DNA of 64,000 nt, from assembly GCA_035772735.1 (NCBI GenBank), contig JASDFA010000010.1:157978501-158042500 (forward strand), in the 5' to 3' direction. Shown here piece after piece: positions 11,736 to 21,298 of this stretch (position 1 is its first letter; every line of letters begins with the position of its first letter). The position numbers and the translations under genes are program-made. The DNA comes from Datura wrightii (Eukaryota; Streptophyta; Magnoliopsida; Solanales; Solanaceae). Below the pieces are notes generated by a model. The model saw only the letters and a program-made list of their open reading frames with translations. It was not told the origin of the DNA and did not search any database.

Positions 11736-14300
11736 TGTCACACCCCACCTTGGGGGGTACGACTGGCACCTGGTGCCCTACTAGGACCTGACCTGCTGGA
11801 CTGTTAAGCCTGGGCACATCTGGTGCCTGGCTGGCTCTAACTCACATTTCTGGAAATAAAGGGCTATATAACGGCTGTAAACACAGCCCCCGACCCATTG
11901 GCCTATAGCCTTCTGTACCTGTACTAACAGCTGACCAGAAACATGGTAATTCAGGGAAACCTATGCGGGCCGACAAGGCCACCATGCTGTCTAGTTATCT
12001 GTAACTCAAACGTAACATACTGAAAAGTTACGTGACCGGCGAGGTCACCACTACTGGTAAACTATGGCCCCACACGGCCAACATAAAGAAAGCAAGAATA
12101 CTGATAACTAAACAACTGCACGGCCTCACACGACCGGCTCAACTGACCACAGGGGATATATACAGACTGCAAGCCTCTAGGAATAGTAATAAAACTGATC
12201 GGGACAGGGCCCCGACCTACCCGTACTATATACAACAAAGGAACTGAACTACACCTCTGGGATTCAGCCTCCGGATGACTGGAGCTGAATACTCAACCGC
12301 TGACAAGGAGTCACGTAGAATCGCCTGCTCGTCTATGAGTACCTGCAGGCAAGTAATGCAGCGCCCCACCGGGCGTCAGTACCGCTGGTACTGAGTATGT
12401 AAAGCAATAACTGAAAAAGATATCTGTATCAATAATATAACTGACGAAACTGAAACAGGAAGAACTAGATGATATGTCTGAAGATGTAAGTCGTACCTGT
12501 TCTCCACCATACTGGGAGGAGTAGGTGTCGTGTCTGGAGACGTATCATTCTACTACTAATCTACTCATGTCTAATGTAACATAACATGACATACATAACA
12601 TAACATGGCATACACAACCTTGCCCGGCCCCCATAAGCCGGGAGGTACAATCAACACGGAATCTATACCCCTACCCCGGTCATCCCATCTCCTATAGTGG
12701 TTGTAAGCATCATGCCGGTCCCTGGGTATGCACTTGGGCTCGCTGAGCCCCTGACTATAACTGTACCTGAGTCCGAAGGACTCTAAAATCAACATCCCGG
12801 GCGTACCCGCTCGACGGGGGTGTATAAGGGCCGACCAAGACACAATATGGGGAAACTGGCATCCCATCTTCGTCCCCTTGCGGGACGGCATATCACTCTG
12901 TAGAGTGACGTATCCTCGTCCTCTGGCGGACGAGTCGATACAACTATTAACCCTGGGCGGTCAAGGATGCTAGGTAATCCAACCCCAATCAATACAACGG
13001 TCTCAACTAGTCGTGTTGTCTGTATATCTCACAAGCTAAGGCTAACAGGGGTAAGGTATCATATAAATCACATGCTGAGCTAATAATAGTAATCTGTAGG
13101 TGTCTGATACATGTTGAGACAGGTAAGTATAAATATGAATATAGTCTCCTGTCAAACTGTACTAGAGCAAAGGCTATACAAGAGGGTGTTTCTGCTGAAA
13201 GCTATGCTGTTTACTGAGTTTCTGTATTAACATAATTTCCTATTTCTAACATGCTTACTAAACTCTATTTAGTTACTATTCTATGTCTGAAATGTTTTAC
13301 GGATACTGTACTACTTCGCGAGGTTCCAGCTAAACACAACAATATCTTAACATGGCATATTACATCACATACTGAATATACTGGGCAATCTTTAATACTC
13401 ACGTCAGAATCTATATCATGCAGATAGGTCTCGTACACGTTACAACCCAAAACTTCTCATATTGCACCAATATTCATAATAACACAATAATCGACTTCTG
13501 AACATTCTACTGGTCTGTAAATTACCATACTGTCTCAATATTTCTTAACTTGCCCAGGAAACTAACTTTACATACCTTATCTTCGACTATTCGTCCGTCG
13601 GACGAGGCTCGGCCGGTACTTCAACTATTTTCTCCCAACTGCATTTTTAAATACGTCAATCAATACTAAATACAGCTTTATTGTAAAGAGCGACGTCACT
13701 TTCGATATAGTTTATAGCCTAAACTTAGGCTTATCGAAAGACGGTCGAAAACTCGCTATTTTTCAGCGGTCCAGAAGGGAGAAGTATTCACTTCTCAGCT
13801 AGGAACACATAGACATTAATTTAGAGCAATTCTACTTACTTTAGTTCGGTGGCTCGCCGATTCGTCGGCCGTATTTCGCGAAATTAATTTCGTAGAAATG
13901 CTCTTTGCTGCTAAATACTCGGGTATCTGGGATTAATTTGAGTTTGGGCAGCGTTTGGCAGCGTAATCGGACGAAAACATTTAATTTTCCTTCGTTTTCC
14001 TCTGTTCTCTGCGCTATTCTGGAAATTTTTTTAAGAGTTTAAATGATTTAAACCGAAGTGGGGGCTTTATATACTTGGGCCTGAACTTGGGCAACGTGTC
14101 ACGGAGCCATCGCGGAGGCCTCACCTCCGTGACACGCTGCCATCGCGGAGGGGCTCTGCCTCGGCTCCTCCCGCGATGATTCGACGGGTTTCTCGTCCGA
14201 TCTTTTCCCGGGCCTTTCCCTAGCACGTATGGCTTTCAAATATACTTAACCAACGTGCGAATAGGTCATCTAAGTGCCGGGAATTCTACGGGGTATAACA
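11736..14300 (-). mobile_element. Solo LTR of a large LTR retrotransposon, probably Ty3/gypsy
   Basis: The block is clearly richer in GC than everything around it. It starts TGTCACACCCC and ends GGGGTATAACA. On the minus strand it therefore runs TGTTATACCCCG to GGGGTGTGACA, the TG...CA ends of an LTR. A perfect 5-bp target-site duplication, ATTTG, flanks it at 11731-11735 and 14301-14305. On the minus strand a TATA box (GTATATAAAGCCCCC) lies near 14061-14074, which supports that orientation. No gag or pol sequence occurs inside or next to it, so this is a solo LTR left by recombination between two LTRs. The end sequences recall Tekay/Del-type chromovirus LTRs; that family name is inference. 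Short open frames inside are not genes. Confidence 0.88.
14096..14135. other. Perfect 11-bp inverted repeat in the solo LTR
   Basis: GTGTCACGGAG at 14096-14106 is exactly complementary to CTCCGTGACAC at 14125-14135, with an 18-base loop containing CCATCGCGGAGG. The loop phrase is repeated just downstream (GCCATCGCGGAGG near 14139). On the minus strand it lies shortly upstream of the TATA box, so it may be an LTR promoter element. Confidence 0.7.
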
Positions 14301-14305
14301 ATTTG

Positions 14306-16992
14306 CATGATCAAAATTTAGCTTAGGTCATGTCAGAAAATGATGATTGAATCTTTGGACACCCCGGAAAAGATATGAGGTGCTCGAAAATGGTCAAAGT
14401 AGTTGAATAGGAGGATCACTGCGACTATAGCCGTCGGTATGTTTACCAAAGACGAAAATGATTTATTTAATATTATGAATGACTGGTTACGGAGGGATCA
14501 TTTCGTTTTTGTAGGTTTTTGGCAAGCTGCTGTAAGTTTTCGATGAGATCCTGGGAATTTGTGGCATCAACCCATCGAATTTATCGTTTTTAAAAATATG
14601 TGGGGTACAAATTCTGCAATTGTAGCCTTGTGTCATGTCGGAAAATGACAAAAGAATACTTTAAAAAATAGTTTGAAGTACTAAATTTCCATAAAATATA
14701 GATGTGTTACTACAAATTCAGTCATGGTTTAAATATTATTTTAGCCATTTTCCCTAGTTATTTAAGTTTTAAGTTATTAATCCACTTTATTATTTATAAT
14801 TATGTTTTCTTCGTCCTATTGTACGCGACATTTAACATTCCCTATTTGTCTATTTAGAAAAGAATCATATATTTTTTAATTTAAAAATAATTTAACTTAA
14901 TTTTTTTTTATTTTATTCTTAAAAATAATTTATAATCACATAAATATATATAATTCATTATAGATTACAATTTTTTTAGAAAAAAATAAAATATCAAATG
15001 CACATTGAAATATCGTCACATAAATCAAAAAGAAAAGTATTAAAAGGGAGAGAGACCTAGTTTTGAGCGTTTCGACACTAAGTTGTCTTTCAAAATGAAT
15101 TTACATGCATGATCCTACATGGACGTCGAAAGACAACTTCCGTAGGTCTAAAGTACATCAGTGGCAAAACAAACTTCAAACTATCGGATTTGACATTCGC
15201 CCGTCGCAGTGCAAACTTCAGACCCGGGGTCTAAAGCTCGCATGAGGCATTGTTAACTTAAGACTTCAGGTCCGAAGTATTTTGCGCGACATCTGATTTT
15301 ATCTGAATTTAATATTTTAATGTAAAGTATAAATTTATAGGTAAAAATGTATAAAAAATTACAATAAATTAATAAGTCACATATATAAGCTCATTACTTT
15401 AAAAATAAATGAGAGCATGTGAGCAAGAATAACAGAGGCAAAATCAAAAAGGAACGAACACCGCCCACTGCACACTCTTTCCTGGCATATAAGAAGGAAA
15501 ATCCAATCCCACACACCGTCCCAGCTTCCAAAAGTCAAACACCAGAATCTGATGGCCTACCCAATGCAGATTCAGTAATCTTATGTAGAACGTGAAGAGT
15601 TAGATTACAGGGTACTTAAATAATTGCTTCTGGGTTATTGCTCGTCCTAATGTAGCGGTAATTTTTTTCTTCTAAAAATTTGTTACTTACTGCAGATCAA
15701 CGTGTAGGTAAAGTTAAGCATATATAACGATTTGGTTCTTCGATTCAAATATGACTAGATTATATATTGAACATTATGCCAATAGCGTTTAAATACAACC
15801 AAAACATTACTTGAAAATTTTGTGAAAGATTTCTGTGAAAAGTTTCATTAACTCAAAATTCAGGTCGAGTAAACCTTATTACTCTGAGAATTCTTAATTC
15901 ACGAGGTCAAACTTTTAATAATTTTTAAAAGTGGTTATGTCTAAACAATGCCCTTAAAATAGGCTGTTTGTGCACGTCCTCCCTTAAACTTGAAAAAAAA
16001 AAAGAAGAAAAAGAGAGAGAGACTCACAGAACAATTGGCGAATAAAACAAAGGTGATGAAGTTTAACGAAAATATTGAAAGGAAGATCACAAAGTTAAAA
16101 TAATTAATAGTGAACCTGCGAAGATTGAAAGGAAGACAAAAGACAAAAGAAAGAGAAGTCTGAAAATTCATTTATGTTTCTCACTTGACACATATGAGCA
16201 TGCACAGCATCAAGGGAATTCCAAAAACAAGCAAAAACCAAAACATTTAGTAACAGTAGACCAAAAATTGAGAAGTTTTGAAGACAACAAAAAAATATTA
16301 GAGCAAGAATTGAAACGAAGGCATAACTAGCGATACCCTGATGATAATGAGAGAAAGTAGCGATCCTGATGAGAAGATGAAGAGAAGAACTGTTGCGCAA
16401 AATATTTTTATTGTTTCAAAAATCAATTGCATGGTGTGACTATATGAAATATTGCTAGAGTTCAAGAATAGAACTATAGAAACCAGAGTGTCCTGAAGTC
16501 TGAAGAACCAGGATAACAAAACCAATAATTTGGATGACTAATCCATATATTAGTTTATTTGGTAGAGCATTTATCCTAACATAACATTCAATAACTAACT
16601 AAATGAGATGGTGATAATGGCTAGTGATAATGTCAGGACGACTTCATAAACTTCTGATCAGACTGAAACTTAATAAGGAGAAACCGAGAAAGTTGGCAGG
16701 TTCTCTTCCGACACAAATTGCAGAAAATGATATATCCAATTCATCAGGAAGCATTCAACCAACCTTCAGTTTAGATTTTATAGGTAAGCTCATACCTGCA
16801 TCAAATTTCCAAATTTTCACGGTTCTCCTGGGGGCCACTTTTCAAATTCTCAAAGGCAGAAACACCCATCTGTTCAGTAGGTTAAACAATTTCATGATCT
16901 GCGCCAGAGCACTCCCTATTTACCATTCTACTATCTTCTTGACCAGAGGAAAATTTAAATGTCATTGAGAGAATTCAAGTCAACAGCATACT
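14306..16992. other. Intergenic DNA with an old repeat, no gene called
   Basis: No complete gene is supported. A related phrase occurs twice (GCTTAGGTCATGTCAGAAAA near 14320 and CTTGTGTCATGTCGGAAAAT near 14627). A phrase near 15050-15120 recurs near 18705-18775, and a phrase at about 15946-15995 recurs near 22590-22635; both are listed separately. The part from about 16900 to 16992 is probably the 3' untranslated region of the minus-strand PPR gene. Longer open frames between 15941 and 16525 on the minus strand are Phe/Leu/Ser-rich and look accidental. Confidence 0.45.
15050..15125. repeat. Direct repeat, partner of 18702-18775
   Basis: GAGAGAGACCTAGTTTT followed by GCGTTTCGACACTA and AGTTGTCTTTCAAAA recurs near 18702 as GAGAGAGACCTAGTTTT, GCGTTCCGATACTA and AGTTGTCTTTCAAAA. 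The two copies have the same orientation and lie either side of the PPR gene. They are probably fragments of one transposable element family. Confidence 0.6.
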
Positions 16993-17712
16993 CTACTCAT
17001 CATCGCTCTCCTTTCTCCGTTCTTCTTCATCAAATAGATCTTCAGGTGGATCATAAACTACAATATCTGGGAACAGTTCCAGAAACTCATCCTTTATTTT
17101 TTCTCTCAATTCAGGGTAAGGAAGTAGCCCCTTCAATATAACACGATAAGGTAAAGATATAGGAGGATCAGGAGAGCGTCTCATTTCATCATATATGTGC
17201 ATTGCCTCTGAAGGTAATCCACCATCTAGAAAAGCCCTGACAAGATCGCCAAATGTATGCTGATCGAAAAGCACCCCTTCTTTCTTCAAATCTTCCCATA
17301 CCTTCTTTGTTTCATCTACCTTTTTGTTTCTTGCAAGCATGAAAAGCATATCCCTGTAAAAGAACATGTCTGGCCGATACCATATCTCTTTGCGCACGGC
17401 CTCATACAACCTCATAGAGAGGTAAACGAGATCTTGTCTTTGGAACTCAGCAAGAACGGCGACGAGGTCAGATTTCAGCAGACGAGAAACATGGGACTTC
17501 ATAAACCGCTCAAACCTAACAGCATTCGACTGCAAACGCTTAAGCTCCTTGGCTACCAATAAACCTTCTTTCCCCATTTCTTTCTTGCGCCTCCATATTG
17601 ACACGCTTGGGCTCGATGATGATGGCGATGAACCAATGATGATTTGTCTGATACTGCAGCTATCGTTTGATAGTGAGGCTCGCCGCAGAAGATTCTGACC
17701 TTGACGCCACAT
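16993..17712 (-). CDS. Short PPR protein of the THA8-like family
   Basis: One coding exon gives 239 aa starting MWRQGQNLLRR and ending in a very acidic tail (DLFDEEERRKESDDE). The first 45 residues are Ser- and Arg-rich, consistent with an organelle targeting peptide. Residues about 81-185 form roughly three degenerate 35-residue helical PPR-type repeats (for example FYRDMLFMLARNKKVDETKK, then FGDLVRAFLDGGLPSEAMHI). PPR proteins bind organelle RNA. The small size, the ERF/RLLKSDLVAVLAEFQRQ segment and the acidic end resemble plant THA8-like proteins, which act in chloroplast group II intron splicing; a mitochondrial role is equally possible for this member. The ATG is the first three bases after a good intron acceptor (TTGCAG), so an upstream TTG should not be used. 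No damage is seen. Exact orthology is not certain. Confidence 0.85.
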   Translation of the reverse strand: MWRQGQNLLRRASLSNDSCSIRQIIIGSSPSSSSPSVSIWRRKKEMGKEGLLVAKELKRLQSNAVRFERFMKSHVSRLLKSDLVAVLAEFQRQDLVYLSMRLYEAVRKEIWYRPDMFFYRDMLFMLARNKKVDETKKVWEDLKKEGVLFDQHTFGDLVRAFLDGGLPSEAMHIYDEMRRSPDPPISLPYRVILKGLLPYPELREKIKDEFLELFPDIVVYDPPEDLFDEEERRKESDDE

Positions 17713-18690
17713 CTGCAACTTGTGAGATTCAAGGTGAAAGCAAAATAATAAACAATGAGATCAGAAAACTAAAACAAAAAATTATCTCCAAATCTTGTCT
17801 AACTGAAGATGAGAAGGATTGACTTTTCTTCCAAAAAATTGTTAAAGTATAAAGCTTAAATAAATAACAATGAGAAACATTTGTCAATTCTAAATTAGAG
17901 TTAGAAGAGTTAGATTTTTGTTAAAAAGTTGTATCAAATATAAAATTGTACAAAGAACAATACGAAAATGCCACGCACGTGAATTTTATTAGAGTAATTA
18001 TGGACATTAAGCAAATCTTTCATTTCTTTTTGTTCTTTTAGTATTTTTATTAATAATATTTGATATTGGATATGGGACACAACAAGTTTTGATCTAGGTG
18101 AAGTGTTACCTGGGTTAAAGTTTTCACCTGGGAAGAGCCTTACTTATACTAGAAGACCTGTCTAGATTAGAGGTACACAAAGATGAGAAAGGCAAAAAAA
18201 AAAAAAAAAAAAAATTCAAGGGGATTCGCCAGGTAGTACGCCAGTGCCGACATCGGCAGGTGGTTGCAAAATGACACTCCAACTTCAACTTTTATTTTAT
18301 TGTAAATTTTTGGTGAAAATGAATAACCAAGAGCTCAATGATCATTAGTTATTCAATTGCTACTCAAGACTCCACAGAATCACTCAAAAATAACGTTAAG
18401 ACATTTTATCAAACACCTTACAAGCATAGACCCAAGTATCTTCTTTAATAGAAAATTATAGTTCTAACCCCTAAGCAATCAAGCACAATAAAAATTTTAC
18501 ATTTTCCGTCCTTTTCACCCCCAAACCAGTCAGCTCACACTTAAAGTTCTAGAACACATGATTTTAGGGGAGAAAGGGAATATGATGTTTCAATTATAAT
18601 GGAATGAGGGAATGAGATATCACTTACCTTGTGTTGTTGAGTGATGGATGATGAAAAACTTCAAAAGTAGTTCTTTTTTTAATTGAGGGA
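17713..18690 (-). other. 5' untranslated exon and intron of the PPR gene (inferred)
   Basis: On the minus strand, a CAACAACACAAG/GTAAGTG donor lies at 18627-18626 and a TCACAAGTTGCAG acceptor ends at 17713, immediately before the ATG. This implies a 915-bp intron and a non-coding first exon extending upstream from 18628. The predicted first exon (about 18628-18690) contains no ATG, which fits. A poly-A run at about 18192-18212 (plus strand) lies inside the intron. Confidence 0.6.
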
Positions 18691-18701
18691 CATATTAACA
18701 G

Positions 18702-18775
18702 AGGGAGAGAGACCTAGTTTTTTTGGGCGTTCCGATACTAGTTGTCTTTCAAAACGAAACGCTAAGGCTCCATGG
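18702..18775. repeat. Direct repeat, partner of 15050-15125
   Basis: This is the second copy of the phrase described for 15050-15125. Homology includes the CCTAGTTTT, TTGTCTTTCAAAA and CTCCATGG/CCTACATGG segments. It lies just upstream of the inferred first exon of the PPR gene. Confidence 0.6.
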
Positions 18776-19022
18776 GAGAAGAAGATGGATGAATCCCACA
18801 GAAACGATTAAGGGCCATGATTTGAAATCATATAACTTATATTTTTGTCACACAAACATAATAACTTCGTCGGATCTAAATTATTCAAATTCTTATACAA
18901 TCTTATCAAATAAGTTAAATTTTATAATAAAATATAATATATTTTTACAATTTTTCTTTTAAAATGTAACTTAAGATTAAATTTTAATTCAATAAAAAAT
19001 AAAATTAAATATGAGTTGTAGT

Positions 19023-19200
19023 CAGGGACGAACTAGGATGGCGAAATGGGTTCATCCAAACCCTTCGTTGAAAAAATATACTGTATGTATATGTAAGGTC
19101 AAGTTTGATATTTATGTGCATATGTTGTATATTGAACCCCTAACATTACTTAAAAATCTATTTCAAACCCTCCTTAGTGAAAATTCTAGCTCCGTCACTG
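19023..19200. mobile_element. hAT-like MITE with 8-bp target-site duplication
   Basis: The element starts CAGGGACGAACTAGGAT and ends ATTCTAGCTCCGTCACTG. The reverse complement of the right end, CAGTGACGGAGCTAGAAT, matches the left end. GTTGTAGT is duplicated exactly at 19015-19022 and 19201-19208. An 8-bp duplication with CAG ends is characteristic of the hAT superfamily. At 178 bp it is non-autonomous. Confidence 0.9.
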
Positions 19201-19528
19201 GTTGTAGTATACTACTCTTTAATATAATCCTCCCACATAATACGTACAAAAGTTGGCAAATTATTTATGTCAAATATAATAATTGACAAAGTTTGTTTAC
19301 ATTTATTAAACTAGTCTAAGAGTATGCGTCTTGCGCGTGTTCCTTATATTAATAAGAACAAATTTATAAAAACAGCATAAATAATATTTAAAAGATTTAT
19401 TTGTGTACAATATAAGCATTTAGAAAGAAAATAATGAATTTCAAATTGATAAATGAGTATGTTTAAGAGTTTGATCCAAGCTAATAGTTCGTTCTTCATT
19501 TTGTTCTAATATTTGTTTCAATTCCCAG

Positions 19529-19684
19529 GTGAAATTGTAGACCCCCTCACCATCTCCAAATTAACACATTTGAATCATTTCTTGATAAATATGCGGTACG
19601 ATTTTTACGAAGGGGTCATACAAGCGGGCTATATCCAATCCCTCCAACGGGAATTGAACCAAACTCCTGCGGGATTACTTCCGG
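19529..19684 (+). other. Orphan exon-like stretch of unknown function
   Basis: A 156-bp open segment is bounded by a good acceptor (TTCAATTCCCAG) and a good donor (CCGG/GTAAGC). It is a multiple of three and phase-symmetric. It encodes, with intervening residues, EIVDPLTISKLTHLNHFLIN, MRYDFYEGVIQAGYIQSLQR and ELNQTPAGLLPG. The composition is far less AT-biased than the flanks and the peptide looks like real protein. I do not recognise the family. No partner exons are visible nearby, so it may be a fragment of a gene, a captured exon, or an isolated exon of a gene whose other exons I missed. The frame stays open to 19755 if no splicing occurs. Confidence 0.4.
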
Positions 19685-19759
19685 GTAAGCTAGACTTTAT
19701 ACTTCATCGAGAGTACGCGAATTTGTGTAATTATTGGTATACAAAAACATCATAGAAAT

Positions 19760-21055
19760 ATCGTTTGATTGAAAGATAAAAAAATCGTTCACTTTTACAT
19801 AAGCACTTAAAAATGCATGCATTATATGTATATATAAATATTAATATTTTTTATATATTTCAAATAAGGAAGAATTTAATAGATAATATTTATTTAATTT
19901 CAAATCCTAAATATTAAAAAAATAATTAAATAACTATTTTGTCGCGTGAATTCTATTTTTAAAAAGGTAAATGATATTTCGCTATGAGGCTCCGCACTCT
20001 AAATATTTAGTAATAACTTAATTTTAAACTTTTCATTTTACCTTTTATGAGATGATTTCAACTTAATTTTTTTCCTTTTTTCTTAATCTATGTGTTTAAT
20101 CAAACATTTCACATGAATTTGAGATGAAAAAAATAGTGTAGGTTTAACTATAAATAACAAGAGCATTTGATTAATTGAAACAATTTAAAGTATGTTGCGT
20201 ATTTTTTATTTTTTCTCCGATTATATATTTTTTTTAAAAGAAGAAGAAGAAGAAAGAATTCACGTATTAATATATAATTTAATTACGCTCTTTAATTTAT
20301 TTTTTCATATTAAAATATTGTGATAAATCATTAGTTAATTTAATAAATAATGGTTTGATACATAAGTTAACATAATTGTAATTGATTTTAAAGGTTAAAT
20401 ATAAGGACTTTTAATATAGTTCAAATAAGAAAAAATTTAAGAAACAAACTTTAGTTAATTTTAAAATACTAAATATTAGGAGTTTTACCTTTTACAAATT
20501 AGTAAAGATCTATAATAATTAAATAATAACTAATTATGAAAAATAGTAAACGATAATTTTATCTATTGTAGAATCTTTTAATGAAGGGTGAAAAGTTCAA
20601 TCAATATTTCTAAGGAGTTTCGAGCTTATATCGACATAGCATATTTTGTTAAGTAAATAAGAGAAAAATATTATGCATATGTTGAATGTTAGATTAGTTA
20701 ATGAAATCTAAAGAAATTATCAAAGATTGTTTCATTAGAAGATTGTATTGCATCTTCAAACGAAACAAAATTATGTGAAAAAATAACAATAGAAAAGTGA
20801 TTGTTGTATTTCTAAACAATAGTATTGTCATTAAATCCAACCTCGATTTCCTTATTTACTGATACAAAATTATGATTAACACTATTAATGCGTCAGTCTG
20901 TGATGTAACATATTTTGTCTTGTTGTAAATATATTTTTCACTTTTTGATATAATCATTGAAAAGTATAAGATGAACTTTTGTCTCCTGCAAAAAATTAAA
21001 TTTTAATGGTCAATATATATATAATATAAGTATAGAATATAATATGAAAAAGAAT
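19760..21055. other. AT-rich intergenic DNA, no gene seen
   Basis: The sequence is very AT-rich with scattered stops in every frame. A phrase near 20535-20610 (TAATGAAGGGTGAAAAGTTCA) recurs near 22230 (TAATGAAGGGCAAAAAGTTCA), a direct repeat about 1.65 kb apart. Confidence 0.5.
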
Positions 21056-21298
21056 TATTACCTCTTCGTTAACTAATGTTATATTCATTCGTATGCTTTC
21101 ATTTATTCCCTTTTTATAATTTTTTACTAATTGAATTTTAATTACTAAGACTTTTATTATCCAATGAGACTAATGTTATTACCTTTTCGTTAACTAACGT
21201 TACATTCATTCGTATTCTTTCATTTGTTCCCTTTTTATACTCTTTTACTAATCGAACTTTAATTACTAAGACTTTTATTATTCAATGAGAATCATATT
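21056..21298. repeat. Two-copy tandem duplication, period 121 bp
   Basis: The block beginning CCTCTTCGTTAACTAATGTT at 21061 repeats as CCTTTTCGTTAACTAACGTT at 21182. Both continue with ATTCATTCGTAT, CTTTCATTT, TTCCCTTTTTATA, AATTACTAAGACTTTTATTA and CAATGAGA. The copies differ at scattered positions. No coding content is seen. Confidence 0.85.

Noticed and set aside
12032..14226. Several open frames in the GC-rich block
   Set aside because: They lie inside a solo LTR, have no recognisable domains, and are expected from GC-rich DNA with few stops.
15941..16525. Three overlapping open frames on the minus strand
   Set aside because: Phe/Leu/Ser-rich, different frames, no splice or domain evidence.
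18100..18260. Possible SINE ending in the poly-A run at 18192-18212
   Set aside because: No A/B boxes or target-site duplication were found; the run may just be a homopolymer in the 5' UTR intron.
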